Of a stretch of DNA of 16,727 bases, positions 6,027-14,197 are shown one piece after another. Numbering within the stretch: the stretch's first letter is position 1; the number at the start of each line of letters is the position of its first letter. The notes under the pieces were generated by a model, which was not told the DNA's origin, ran no database searches, and worked only from the letters and a program-made list of their open reading frames with translations. The translations under genes and the position numbers were made by a program. The DNA lies in NCBI GenBank assembly GCA_964647745.1, contig CAZYJG010000027.1:1-16727 (forward strand), written 5' to 3'. The DNA comes from Thiopontia sp964647745. Its GTDB lineage: Bacteria; Pseudomonadota; Gammaproteobacteria; GCF-002020875.

Positions 6027-6770
6027 TTACTGACGCGCCTCGACGATCAACCGCTTCATCGTTCTCACGGCCTCTTCCAGTCCGCCCCTCAACACTGCCT
6101 GGGCAACAATCGAGTGGCCAATATTGAGTTCCACAATCTCCGGCAAGGCAGCAATGGATTGTACATTCTGGTAGTGAAGTCCATGCCCTGCATTGGGCTG
6201 AACCCCCAGCTCACTGGCGAATCGAGCCGCCTCACGAATACGCTCAAACTCCTCGGCCTGCTCCCTCTGTTCCGTTGCATCGGCAAAGCGGCCGGTATGG
6301 ATCTCACAGACCGGAGCACCAATCTCGGCAACCGCCTCGATCTGACGGGGATCGGGATCAATAAAGGGGGAGACATGAATACCAGCTGCGGCAAGGCGGG
6401 CCACTGCATCCCTCATCTTTTCGAGCTGCCCGGCTACATCGAGCCCCCCCTCGGTGGTCAGCTCCTCACGTTTCTCTGGGACCAGACAGCAGTCTGCAGG
6501 CCTGAATTTCTCGGCAATGGAGATCATCTCCTCGGTCACCGCCATCTCCAGATTGATCTTGGTGTTGACCCTGGCAGCCACCTCCTCAAGGTCATGGTCC
6601 TGGATGTGGCGACGATCCTCGCGCAGGTGCATGGTGATCCCGTCTGCCCCCCCCTTCTCTGCCTGAATGGCGGCAGCCACCACACTGGGATAGTGGGTCC
6701 CTCGTGCCTGGCGCAGGGTGGCAACATGGTCAATATTGACCCCCAACAGGGGGAGGTTTTCAGTACTCAA
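6027..6770 (-). CDS. pdxJ: Pyridoxine 5'-phosphate synthase
   Basis: PdxJ condenses 1-deoxy-D-xylulose 5-phosphate with 3-amino-2-oxopropyl phosphate to give pyridoxine 5'-phosphate, the ring-closing step of DXP-dependent vitamin B6 synthesis. At 247 residues it has the expected TIM-barrel motifs: GVNIDHVATLRQARG at 10-24, TMHLREDRRHI at 47-56 with active-site H48 and R50, NLEMA with E75, PNAGHGLHY at 192-200, and LNIGHSIV at 215-222 for phosphate binding. The start is TTG, preceded by AGGAG nine bases upstream; no ATG fits better. It lies 32 bp after recO and just before acpS. Supply of PLP also serves the adjacent cysM enzyme. Confidence 0.97.
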   Translation of the reverse strand: MSTENLPLLGVNIDHVATLRQARGTHYPSVVAAAIQAEKGGADGITMHLREDRRHIQDHDLEEVAARVNTKINLEMAVTEEMISIAEKFRPADCCLVPEKREELTTEGGLDVAGQLEKMRDAVARLAAAGIHVSPFIDPDPRQIEAVAEIGAPVCEIHTGRFADATEQREQAEEFERIREAARFASELGVQPNAGHGLHYQNVQSIAALPEIVELNIGHSIVAQAVLRGGLEEAVRTMKRLIVEARQ

Positions 6771-6802
6771 CGCGCTCTTCTCCTCTGCTGAAGGGGCTCC
6801 CC

Positions 6803-7537
6803 TCAGCTTAATGTTCCATATTCAGCAATCAATTTCCGGCTCTCCAGCTCGCCGGGAAGATGGTAATCAATCGCCATCCGCAGAAGATGTTTGGCCTCCT
6901 GCAAAATTCTCTTCTCTACCTCTTCCTCTGTAGAGCGCAGCCACTCCAGTGTCTTTCCCATTACAAGGAGGGCATGGGTACCCCCTGCAGAGATGCTGTG
7001 GGAAACGGGGGTGAGCCCCTCCTCCGGATGGTACCCGTAGTGCTGCTCCGGATGAATCGGAGAGCCGGAACAGTCCAGATGGAGATCGAAGCCAAACCCT
7101 ATCGCCTCCAGCAGCAGAACCTCAAAACCACGCAGAACCCGTGCCTCATCCTCACCCTGGCTCAACCCCAAAAGTAGTTTTTGGTACCCATAAAACAGTT
7201 CCGGATGGGGGTCACCACGGTGAAGCATCCGCACCAGCAGCTCATTGGCATAGAGCCCACAGAGCATGCGCCTCCCCGGCAGTGTAAATGCGCTATCTGT
7301 CGCCTCCAGACGGTTGAGGGTATGGAGCTCTCCGCGTCCACTCCAGGTCAGCTGCAGTGGTGTGAAGGGTTGCAACAGCGCCGACTGGGGCGATCTGCCC
7401 CGTGTGGAGCCACGTGCAACCAGACCCACCCGACCCATCTTCTCGGTCAGGAGCTCGACAATCTGGCTGGTATTGCGAAAGGGGCGTGCATGCAGCACAA
7501 AGGCTGAATGAAACTGATCCCGGTCGCGTGCTGTCAT
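6803..7537 (-). CDS. recO: DNA repair protein RecO
   Basis: RecO anneals complementary strands and, with RecR, loads RecA on SSB-coated gaps in the RecF pathway. The 244 residues show the N-terminal OB-fold (AFVLHARPFRNTSQIVELLT, then GRVGLVARGSTRGRS) and the helical C-terminal part (CGLYANELLVRML, then ELFYGYQKLLLGL). The four-Cys zinc finger found in some homologues is not evident; only scattered residues such as LDCSG remain, as in the E. coli protein. Its ATG overlaps the era stop codon in the sequence ATGA at 7534-7537, so translation is coupled to era. The rnc-era-recO order is the classic enterobacterial one. Confidence 0.94.
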   Translation of the reverse strand: MTARDRDQFHSAFVLHARPFRNTSQIVELLTEKMGRVGLVARGSTRGRSPQSALLQPFTPLQLTWSGRGELHTLNRLEATDSAFTLPGRRMLCGLYANELLVRMLHRGDPHPELFYGYQKLLLGLSQGEDEARVLRGFEVLLLEAIGFGFDLHLDCSGSPIHPEQHYGYHPEEGLTPVSHSISAGGTHALLVMGKTLEWLRSTEEEVEKRILQEAKHLLRMAIDYHLPGELESRKLIAEYGTLS

Positions 7538-8451
7538 GAGAGCTGATCCTCCCGGTACCCCAGACTCTGCAGGGCACGGTCATCATCGGACCAGCCGGCG
7601 CGCACCTTGACCCAGAGCTGGAGAAAGATCTTCCGCCCCAGCAGTTGCTCCAGCTCCTCCCTTGCCTCCTTGCCGACAGAGCGCAGACGTGCCCCCTTCT
7701 TGCCGATCACAATCCCCTTCTGACCCTCACGCTCGACCCAGATCACGGCGGCAATCTCTGTAAGGTTTCCCTCCTCCTTGAACTGTTCAATCTCAACCGT
7801 GAGCGCATAGGGGAGCTCCTGCCCCAGCTGCCGGGTCAGTTTTTCACGGATCCTCTCTGCAACCAGGAAACGTTCACTGCGATCGGTGATCTGATCCTCA
7901 TCGTAGAAGTGGCCCCCTTCCGGGAGCAGTGACTCCAGGGTCTCCTCCAGTTGTGCGATCCCCTTCCCCTTGAGTGCAGAGAGCGGAACAATGGCACTGA
8001 ACGGGAAACGGTCAGAGAGCGACTCAATCAGCGGCAACAGCGCCTCCTTGTTACCGATCTGATCCACCTTGTTTACAACCGCAACGACGGGGGCACGCTG
8101 CCCCTTCAGCAGCTCAAGAACAGCCTCATCCTCCTCACTCCACTTCTCCCCATCGATCACAAAGACCACGACATCCACATCCTCCATGCTGCCGGTAGCG
8201 GCACGGTTGAGATAACGGTTCATTGCGGTTTCGGCATTGGAGTGGATGCCCGGGGTGTCCACATAGACAAACTGTGCGGATCCGGTTGTCTTGATTCCCA
8301 GCAGGCGGTGGCGGGTCGTCTGAGGCTTGCGTGAGGTGATGCTGAGCTTCTCGCCAAGGATACGGTTCATCAGCGTTGATTTCCCCACATTGGGTCGACC
8401 AACAATTGCAATCACGCCACTTCTTGTAATTGAGTCGTCTGACCCGCTCAT
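7534..8451 (-). CDS. era: Ribosome-assembly GTPase Era
   Basis: Era binds the 3' end of 16S rRNA and assists 30S subunit maturation. At 305 residues it shows all G motifs: G1 GRPNVGKST (18-26), a switch-I region with RKPQTTRHR (41-49), G3 DTPG (65-68) and G4 NKVD (127-130). The C-terminal KH RNA-binding domain (about 215-295) contains GIVIGKKGARLRSVG, whose GxxG loop is GKKG. Its start overlaps the rnc stop as ATGA (8448-8451), and its stop overlaps the recO start the same way, so rnc, era and recO form a coupled translation unit. Nothing is missing or odd. Confidence 0.98.
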   Translation of the reverse strand: MSGSDDSITRSGVIAIVGRPNVGKSTLMNRILGEKLSITSRKPQTTRHRLLGIKTTGSAQFVYVDTPGIHSNAETAMNRYLNRAATGSMEDVDVVVFVIDGEKWSEEDEAVLELLKGQRAPVVAVVNKVDQIGNKEALLPLIESLSDRFPFSAIVPLSALKGKGIAQLEETLESLLPEGGHFYDEDQITDRSERFLVAERIREKLTRQLGQELPYALTVEIEQFKEEGNLTEIAAVIWVEREGQKGIVIGKKGARLRSVGKEAREELEQLLGRKIFLQLWVKVRAGWSDDDRALQSLGYREDQLS

Positions 8452-9131
8452 TCACGCTTCTCCAGCTCTATAATGGCCAGGGTGGCTGCCTCCTGCTCCG
8501 CCTTTCTGCGACTCCTCCCCCGCCCCCGGGTTGTCAGATTCATCCCCTCAACCCGACATGCTACAGTAAATGTTTGCAGATGACCCTCTCCCTCGACCTT
8601 GACCACCTCGTATAGAGGCAGCGGCCTGCTGCGGGCCTGCAGCCACTCCTGCAGCCGGGTCTTGGGATCCTTCAGTTGCGAGAGCGGTGGAAGGGATGCA
8701 ATCTGCCCCTCAAACAGTGCCTTGAGCCACTGCTCACACTGTTCAAAACCACTATCGAGATAGATTGCACCGATGATTGCCTCCATCGCATCGGCCAGAA
8801 TCGAGTCACGCCGGAAGCCGCCACTCTTCAGCTCCCCCTGCCCCAGCAGCAGCGCCTCACCCAGCCTGAACCCCCGTGCAACCTCTGCAAGGTTCTCACC
8901 ACGAACCAGCCGGGCCCGCAGTCGGCTCAGATCCCCTTCCGGTACATCGGGAAAGTGATGGTAGAGCATCCCGCTCACCACAAAGCCGAGAATGGAGTCT
9001 CCCAGGAACTCAAGACGCTCATTGTTCTGTTGCCCCATGCTGCGGTGCGTCAGGGCCTGTCGAAGAAGATCTCTCTGCCGGAAGGTGTAGTTCAACCGTT
9101 TTTCTAGACTCTCTAGTGGACTACTGGACAT
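8448..9131 (-). CDS. rnc: Ribonuclease III
   Basis: RNase III cleaves double-stranded RNA, processing the 30S rRNA precursor and many mRNAs. The 227-residue protein has the catalytic signature NERLEFLGDSILG (37-49) with E38, E41 and D45, then DAMEAIIGAIYLDSGFE (114-130) with D114 and E117, and a C-terminal double-stranded RNA-binding domain (about 156-225) ending GRSRRKAEQEAATLAI. The ATG at 9131 lacks a strong ribosome binding site and is preceded by a 50-bp leader packed with competing inverted repeats. In E. coli RNase III cuts its own leader to limit expression, so a similar loop is plausible here. The DUF4845 gene that sits between lepB and rnc in Pseudomonas is absent. Confidence 0.97.
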   Translation of the reverse strand: MSSSPLESLEKRLNYTFRQRDLLRQALTHRSMGQQNNERLEFLGDSILGFVVSGMLYHHFPDVPEGDLSRLRARLVRGENLAEVARGFRLGEALLLGQGELKSGGFRRDSILADAMEAIIGAIYLDSGFEQCEQWLKALFEGQIASLPPLSQLKDPKTRLQEWLQARSRPLPLYEVVKVEGEGHLQTFTVACRVEGMNLTTRGRGRSRRKAEQEAATLAIIELEKRE

Positions 9132-9136
9132 CTTGG

Positions 9137-9181
9137 TGACTCATACAATCTACTCAGTGGTACTCGTAACTGAGTCAGTTA
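9137..9181 (-). promoter_or_regulatory. Competing hairpins in the rnc leader
   Basis: Between the lepB stop and the rnc start lie three overlapping symmetric elements: a perfect 15-bp palindrome TAACTGAGTCAGTTA (9167-9181), arms ACTCAGT / ACTGAGT (9152-9158 and 9169-9175), and arms TGACTCA / TGAGTCA (9137-9143 and 9171-9177). The last two cannot form together because they share bases 9171-9175. The long-range one places its stem six bases from the rnc ATG. Confidence 0.5.
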
Positions 9182-9952
9182 TTACTCAATCGAGCCGATT
9201 CGACCCCAACTGATCCCATCACCACAGTTGAAGTCCCAACTCATCCAGACACCTACTGCCTTGCCGACAATATTCCCCTCAGGGACAAATCCCCAGTAGC
9301 GGCTGTCCCGGCTGTTGTCGCGGTTGTCGCCCAGCATGAAGTAGTGCCCCTCCGGAACCAGCCACTCCCCCTCAGCACGCGAGGCACGACGGGGGATGAT
9401 CAGAATCTCATGGTCACTATCAGCCGTCTGCTCACGGAAACGGAGCGAGTCGATGGTCTGACAGCGGTTGTTCATCCAGAAGTGGGTGCCGCGCCGGCTC
9501 ACCTCGGATGCCACCCCATTCACAAAGAGCTGACGGTTCCTGTACTCAATACGGTCACCCGGTATACCGACAACCCGCTTGATGTAGTCGATGCTTGGGT
9601 CCTCCGGATAACGGAAGACCATGATATCCCCACGCTGTGGCTCCCCCACATCGATGATCTTGGTATCGACAACCGGCAGGCGCAGACCATAGGCAAACTT
9701 GTTGACCAGAATAAAGTCACCCACCACCAAGGTTGGGCGCATTGAGCTGGAGGGGATCCGGAACGGCTCAAAGAGGAAGGAGCGCAGTATCAGGACAATC
9801 AGAATGACGGGGAAGAAGGAGCGTGAATACTCAACCAGAATCGGCATATCCGCCCCCTGACGCTTTTCTGCCCACAGTTTTGCGTCCAGCAGCCAGATCC
9901 CGCCAGTCAACAGCAGTGCAATCACCAAAATCCCGGAAAAGTCCAAATGCAT
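9182..9952 (-). CDS. lepB: Signal peptidase I
   Basis: LepB removes signal peptides from exported proteins at the outer face of the inner membrane. The 256 residues contain a first membrane segment at about 5-22 and a second at about 47-63. Then come box B PSSSMRPTL with nucleophile S70, box D YIKRVVGIPGD with the general-base K125, and box E GDNRDNSRDSRYWG (208-221). Length and layout (two N-terminal membrane helices, cytosolic loop, periplasmic catalytic domain) match gammaproteobacterial LepB, somewhat shorter than the 324-residue E. coli form. It starts 6 bp after lepA, the standard lepA-lepB pairing, and runs directly into the rnc leader. Confidence 0.97.
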   Translation of the reverse strand: MHLDFSGILVIALLLTGGIWLLDAKLWAEKRQGADMPILVEYSRSFFPVILIVLILRSFLFEPFRIPSSSMRPTLVVGDFILVNKFAYGLRLPVVDTKIIDVGEPQRGDIMVFRYPEDPSIDYIKRVVGIPGDRIEYRNRQLFVNGVASEVSRRGTHFWMNNRCQTIDSLRFREQTADSDHEILIIPRRASRAEGEWLVPEGHYFMLGDNRDNSRDSRYWGFVPEGNIVGKAVGVWMSWDFNCGDGISWGRIGSIE

Positions 9953-9958
9953 AATGTT

Positions 9959-11761
9959 CTACTTTTTACCTGTCTGTAACACGGCCATAAAAGCCTCTTG
10001 TGGGATATCGACCTTGCCGACCCGCTTCATCCGCTTCTTCCCCTCTTTCTGCTTCTCCAGCAGTTTCTTCTTTCGGGTGATATCTCCACCATAGCACTTT
10101 GCGGTTACATTCTTGCGCAGCGCCTTGACCGTGGTCCTGGAGATGATCTTGGCCCCGATGGTGGCCTGAATCGCCACATCGAACATCTGCCGCGGAATGA
10201 TCTCTCTCATCCGCTCTGCCAGATTGCGCCCCCTTGGGATGGAGTCATCCCGGTGAACGATCATCGACAGGGCATCCATTTTATCGCCATTGATCAGCAG
10301 ATCCACCTTTACCAGATCCGCCGGCTGAAAGGCCTTGAAATAGTAGTCCATTGAGGCAAAGCCACGACTCACCGACTTGAGGCGGTCAAAGAAGTCGACC
10401 AGCACCTCGGAGAGCGGCAGCTCATAGTTGAGCGAGACCTGGCGCCCCATGTACTGCATATCCTTCTGTACGCCACGCTTCTCGATACAGAGACCGATGA
10501 CTGCCCCCACATAGTCCTGTGGTACCAGAATATTGGCCACAATCATCGGCTCGCGGATCTCGTTGATCTTGTTGACCGGGGGGAGGTCGGCCGGATTGTC
10601 GATATGGATCACCTCGCCGTCACTCTTCTCGATCTCATAGACCACTGTCGGCGCCGTGGTGACCAGATTCAGTCCATACTCGCGCTCCAGCCGCTCCTGG
10701 ATGATCTCCATGTGGAGCATCCCGAGGAATCCGATACGGAAACCAAAACCGAGTGCTGGAGAGACCTCCGGCTCATACTCCAGCGCAGCATCATTGAGAC
10801 GAAGCTTGGCCAGTGCATCGCGAAAGTCCTCATAGTCATCGGTATCGACGGTGTACATTCCGGCAAAGACCTGCGGCTTGACCTCCTGAAAACCGGGCAG
10901 TGACTCCTCAACCGGATTGTCTGCCGAGGTCAGGGTATCCCCCACCGGGGCACCATCAATCTGCTTGATGCCGGCAATGACATAGCCCACCTCGCCCGCC
11001 ACCAGCTCATCCTGCGGGGAGCGTTTGGGGGTGAAGATTCCGACCTGATCCACCAGGTGGCTGTTTCCGGTCGACATCACCTTCATCTTCATGCGGCCAC
11101 GAATGCGGCCATTGACCACCCGCACCAGAGAGACCACACCCAGGTAGTTGTCAAACCAGGAGTCGATGATCAGTGCCTGTAGCGGACCATCTGGATCACC
11201 CTCTGGTGGCGGAATCTGCTTAACAATCTCCTCCAGCAGCTCATCCACACCAAGCCCGGTCTTGGCACTGACCCGCTTGGCATCCTCCGCATCGATGCCG
11301 ATGATCTCCTCAATCTCCTCTATCACCCGCTCCGGCTCTGCCGATGGAAGATCAATCTTGTTCAGTACAGGAAGCACCTCAAGCCCAAGCTCAATTGCGG
11401 TATAGCAGTTTGCTACCGTCTGTGCCTCCACCCCCTGGGCGGCATCGACCACCAGCAGCGCCCCCTCACAGGCTGCCAGTGAGCGGGAGACCTCGTAGGT
11501 GAAATCCACATGGCCCGGGGTGTCGATAAAGTTCAGCAGATATTTCTTGCCATCCTGGGCGGCGTACTCCAGCGAGACGCTCTGCGCCTTGATGGTGATC
11601 CCACGCTCGCGCTCGATATCCATCGAGTCGAGGACCTGCTCTGACATCTCACGATCGCTTAGCCCCCCACAGACCTGGATAAATCGATCTGCAATGGTCG
11701 ATTTGCCGTGGTCAATATGGGCAATAATGGAGAAATTTCTGATCTGCGAGAGGTCGTACAC
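9959..11761 (-). CDS. lepA: Elongation factor 4 (LepA), GTP-dependent back-translocase
   Basis: LepA/EF4 is a ribosome-bound translational GTPase. G1 AHIDHGKST is near the N-terminus, DTPGHVDFT is G3 and NKIDLPSA is G4. The LepA-specific C-terminal domain is present (RVGKVDIPQEAFMAVL). The open frame extends to 11830, but the first 23 codons are largely read from a palindromic repeat and have no counterpart in the family. I choose the GTG at 11761 (Val24 of the long frame, before YDLSQIRNFSIIAHIDHG), which gives 600 residues, the usual length (599 in E. coli). A five-codon ATG frame ends in a TAG overlapping this GTG. No clear promoter was found, though the terminator upstream means lepA should have one between 11762 and 11922. 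Confidence 0.95.
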   Translation of the reverse strand: MYDLSQIRNFSIIAHIDHGKSTIADRFIQVCGGLSDREMSEQVLDSMDIERERGITIKAQSVSLEYAAQDGKKYLLNFIDTPGHVDFTYEVSRSLAACEGALLVVDAAQGVEAQTVANCYTAIELGLEVLPVLNKIDLPSAEPERVIEEIEEIIGIDAEDAKRVSAKTGLGVDELLEEIVKQIPPPEGDPDGPLQALIIDSWFDNYLGVVSLVRVVNGRIRGRMKMKVMSTGNSHLVDQVGIFTPKRSPQDELVAGEVGYVIAGIKQIDGAPVGDTLTSADNPVEESLPGFQEVKPQVFAGMYTVDTDDYEDFRDALAKLRLNDAALEYEPEVSPALGFGFRIGFLGMLHMEIIQERLEREYGLNLVTTAPTVVYEIEKSDGEVIHIDNPADLPPVNKINEIREPMIVANILVPQDYVGAVIGLCIEKRGVQKDMQYMGRQVSLNYELPLSEVLVDFFDRLKSVSRGFASMDYYFKAFQPADLVKVDLLINGDKMDALSMIVHRDDSIPRGRNLAERMREIIPRQMFDVAIQATIGAKIISRTTVKALRKNVTAKCYGGDITRKKKLLEKQKEGKKRMKRVGKVDIPQEAFMAVLQTGKK

Positions 11762-11782
11762 TACTTGTATCCGGACATTATT

Positions 11783-11911
11783 CGTTTCAACACCCTTGGC
11801 AGCTCCTGTCTGCGGCGCGCTCAAGCACATCCATGTGGCGCTCGACTGTGGACATCCCTGTCCACAGACGGCCGCAGCTCAGGACTGCCAAGGGTGCTGT
11901 AATCATTGATA
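11783..11911 (-). repeat. Structured palindromic repeat, copy 1 (upstream of lepA)
   Basis: The outer arms CACCCTTGGCAG (11791-11802) and CTGCCAAGGGTG (11885-11896) are a perfect 12-bp inverted repeat, continued by CTGCGGC / GCCGCAG. Inside are two hairpins: one around CACATCCATGTG, and CTGTGGACA / TGTCCACAG with a TCCC loop. The whole unit, including AATCATTGATA at the high end, is repeated at 15719-15846 in the same orientation. It lies between the terminator of the sigma-E operon and the lepA start, 21 bp from the inferred GTG. Confidence 0.85.
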
Positions 11912-11922
11912 CCTGTTCCATT

Positions 11923-11946
11923 AAAAAAAAGACCCCATTCGGGGTC
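11923..11946 (-). terminator. Rho-independent terminator of the sigma-E operon
   Basis: On the minus strand GACCCC-GAAT-GGGGTC (11946-11931) forms a 6-bp GC-rich hairpin directly followed by eight T residues (11930-11923). It lies 9 bp after the stop codon of the glutaredoxin-like gene, so it ends the rpoE-rseA-rseC-mucD-grx transcript and insulates lepA. Confidence 0.93.
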
Positions 11947-11955
11947 GATTTCCGG

Positions 11956-12177
11956 TTATTGTCCCAGATGTTCTCTGAGGCGTTTTTCATCCAGGAAATA
12001 ATGACAGATTTCTTCCGATTGCTCCAGCAGAACCGGCACTTTTGTGCCGTATTGCGACTCCAGCTGCGCCCGGTTGTTGATCACAACCGGCTCCACCTCA
12101 AAGTGGTCCCGCAGCGGATGGTGCTCCAGCAGGTCTGCCATCTCGTCACAGAGATGACACCCCTGCCGGACCATCAA
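11956..12177 (-). CDS. Glutaredoxin-like (DUF836) thiol protein
   Basis: A very small thioredoxin-fold protein of the glutaredoxin-like DUF836 family. The redox motif is C-H-L-C in VRQGCHLCDEMADLL, and TKVPVLL provides the cis-proline strand. Family members are about 80-90 residues with roughly ten residues before the first Cys. The TTG at 12177 (73 residues, followed at once by an ATG) leaves only six and has no ribosome binding site. An in-frame ATT at 12207 overlapping the mucD stop would add ten residues, complete the first strand, and has GAGGA six bases upstream. Placement at the end of the sigma-E operon, before the terminator, suggests a link to disulfide or redox stress (inference). 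Confidence 0.82.
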   Translation of the reverse strand: MMVRQGCHLCDEMADLLEHHPLRDHFEVEPVVINNRAQLESQYGTKVPVLLEQSEEICHYFLDEKRLREHLGQ

Positions 12178-12202
12178 CTGAAACCGGTGTTTGGGAGGCT
12201 GG

Positions 12203-13702
12203 TTAATTGGGCATCCTCAGGGCGAGAAAGATTGGGCCATTCTCACGCACAACATAGACCGGGACACCTCTCCCCTTGGGAAGTCGATCCAGAATCTGGA
12301 GCAGATGGTCAACCCCCTCAACCACCACATAGTTGACCCGGCTGATCACATCACCGGCCTTCAGCCCTGAATGGTCGGCAACACTCCCCTGCTCCACCTC
12401 CTCTACCAGCGCACCGCCGGAGTGGATTGAGCGGCTGTTGCGAATCTCCTTTGGGATCTCTCGCAGAGTCATCCCGAGGCGCTCTATTGTCGCCTTTTCG
12501 GCCTTTGCGTTTTCAGGCTGCTCCGGATCGACGGATGCCGGCTCATCCTCTGACGGAAGCTCCCCCACGACCACCTGCACTATCAACTCGCGCCCCTCGC
12601 GCATCACCTTGACCGGGACCGGGTGTCCAACCGGGGTTCTGCCAACAATGGGAGGCAGGTGCGAGTTGCTCTCCACAAAGTGACCATTGAACTCAATGAT
12701 TACATCCCCAACCTGAAGGTCAGAGCTTGATGCAGGGCTATCCTCCAGGACCTGTGCAATCAGTGCACCAACGGGACGATCCATGCCAAAGGACTCGGCC
12801 AGATCACTGGTGACAGGCTGGATCAGTACCCCAAGCCAGCCACGTGAGACATGTCCCCCATTCTTGACCTGCTGGACCACATCCATTGCCACCTCAATGG
12901 GGACCGCAAAGGAGAGTCCCATATAGCCGCCGGACTTGCTGAAGATGATGGAGTTGACCCCAACCACCTCTCCCTCCATATTGAAGAGCGGGCCACCGGA
13001 GTTGCCCGGATTGATTGCAACATCGGTCTGGATGAAGGGGACATAGTTGAAGCGGTTATCGCCATCAGAGATGTTGCGTGCCTTGGCGCTGACGATACCG
13101 GCGGTTGCCGACATCTCGAACCCAAACGGGGAGCCGATTGCCATCACCCACTCACCAATCTCCAGCTCCTTGCTGGTACCGGTCTTGATTACAGGCAGCT
13201 CATCCGCATCGATCTTGATCAGTGCAACATCCGATCTTGCATCTGAACCTACAACTGTCGCCCTGAACTCTCTGCGGTCATGGAGACGAACCATGATCTC
13301 ATCCGCATCCTCAATCACATGGTGGTTGGTCAGGATAAACCCATCCTCCGTCAGAATGCTTCCAGAGCCCTGGGCCTGTGACTCAAACTCACGAGGCTCA
13401 GGGTGAGGCACTCCCGGACCCATTCCACGGTCCTCGAAGAAGCGCTTGAAGAACTCCGGCAACTCATCATAGGGGAGATCATCGGGCCCCTGCCGAAAGG
13501 GGTTCATCCCCTGGATCTGGGACATGGAGCGTTTCTGGGTCACACTGATACTGACCACTGCCGGCATCTGCTCCTTCACCAGTTGGGTAAAGTCGGGCAA
13601 CCCCTCAACTGCTGCAGATACCACCGAGGCTGGCAGCAGCCAGACGGCCCCAACCACTGCTGCAACCGCACGCTTCCGTATAGCTCTCAATGCCTTGTTC
13701 AT
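12203..13702 (-). CDS. mucD: Periplasmic serine protease MucD/DegQ (Do family)
   Basis: A Do/HtrA-family protease and chaperone that degrades misfolded periplasmic proteins and damps the AlgU/sigma-E response. The 499 residues start with a signal peptide (hydrophobic 11-30, ending VVSAA). The trypsin-like domain has catalytic H128 in TNHHVIED, D158 in ARSDVALIK and S235 in NPGNSGGPL. Two PDZ domains follow, at about 265-365 (GWLGVLIQPV) and 405-495 (LKAGDVISRVN). The region after 60 is a methionine/proline-rich loop as in DegP. AAGGA precedes the ATG by ten bases. As in Pseudomonas, mucD closes the protein-coding core of the algU operon. Confidence 0.96.
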   Translation of the reverse strand: MNKALRAIRKRAVAAVVGAVWLLPASVVSAAVEGLPDFTQLVKEQMPAVVSISVTQKRSMSQIQGMNPFRQGPDDLPYDELPEFFKRFFEDRGMGPGVPHPEPREFESQAQGSGSILTEDGFILTNHHVIEDADEIMVRLHDRREFRATVVGSDARSDVALIKIDADELPVIKTGTSKELEIGEWVMAIGSPFGFEMSATAGIVSAKARNISDGDNRFNYVPFIQTDVAINPGNSGGPLFNMEGEVVGVNSIIFSKSGGYMGLSFAVPIEVAMDVVQQVKNGGHVSRGWLGVLIQPVTSDLAESFGMDRPVGALIAQVLEDSPASSSDLQVGDVIIEFNGHFVESNSHLPPIVGRTPVGHPVPVKVMREGRELIVQVVVGELPSEDEPASVDPEQPENAKAEKATIERLGMTLREIPKEIRNSRSIHSGGALVEEVEQGSVADHSGLKAGDVISRVNYVVVEGVDHLLQILDRLPKGRGVPVYVVRENGPIFLALRMPN

Positions 13703-13729
13703 CTCTATAATTTCCTTTAGGTATATCTA

Positions 13730-14197
13730 TTAACTAACTGTAATATAGTTATGTTCAGAATCAATATTTACAATCTCTGGAACCATGTCAGAGTGCTCAA
13801 GCCACCCCTTGCGCCTGACCCAGACGACTGCACCATAGGCCCCGGCAACCCCGCTCAGAATCGAGATCCACTCCCACTCGAGCGAGAAGAGGTTCGATGC
13901 AACCCACTCTCCCGCAGTTGCAGAGAGAAAGAGGGCCAGCAGCGGAACCATGTAGAGCAGTGCTGCCCCCCGCATCAACCCGTTCTCCGGAACGGCGATG
14001 GTGACCCGCTCACCAACCTTTGCATGCAGCGGATTGGTTACACGCACCCTGAAGGGGCGATTCCCCAGCACCTTTGAAAAGGTGGCCGTTCCACACCCGG
14101 ATGAGGATTCACAGCTGCTACAGGAGGATTGGCGTGTCGTCTCCACCCAGGCATCGCCCCCCTCCAGCGCAACAACTGTTGCCTTCTCCTTAACCAC
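13730..14197 (-). CDS. rseC: RseC/MucC family inner-membrane protein
   Basis: RseC family (MucC in Pseudomonas): an inner-membrane protein with a cytosolic cysteine cluster. It is a minor modulator of sigma-E in E. coli and part of the SoxR-reducing Rsx/Rnf system. The 155 residues have cysteines C26, C29 and C35 (CSSCESSSGC) plus a KVLGNRPFRVRVTNP strand, then two membrane helices at about 73-99 and 108-127. A basic RRKGW boundary and a tail follow. The start is GTG at 14197, overlapping the rseA stop by 8 bp, with GGAGG six bases upstream. Co-translation with the anti-sigma gene fits operon membership. Confidence 0.92.
   Translation of the reverse strand: MVKEKATVVALEGGDAWVETTRQSSCSSCESSSGCGTATFSKVLGNRPFRVRVTNPLHAKVGERVTIAVPENGLMRGAALLYMVPLLALFLSATAGEWVASNLFSLEWEWISILSGVAGAYGAVVWVRRKGWLEHSDMVPEIVNIDSEHNYITVS

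Noticed and set aside
6114..6791. 225-residue open frame on the plus strand
   Set aside because: Antisense to pdxJ; no recognisable domain or ribosome binding site.
11833..12336. 167-residue plus-strand open frame across the repeat, terminator and glutaredoxin-like gene
   Set aside because: It runs backwards through a terminator hairpin, the palindromic repeat and two real genes; the sequence is low in any family signal.
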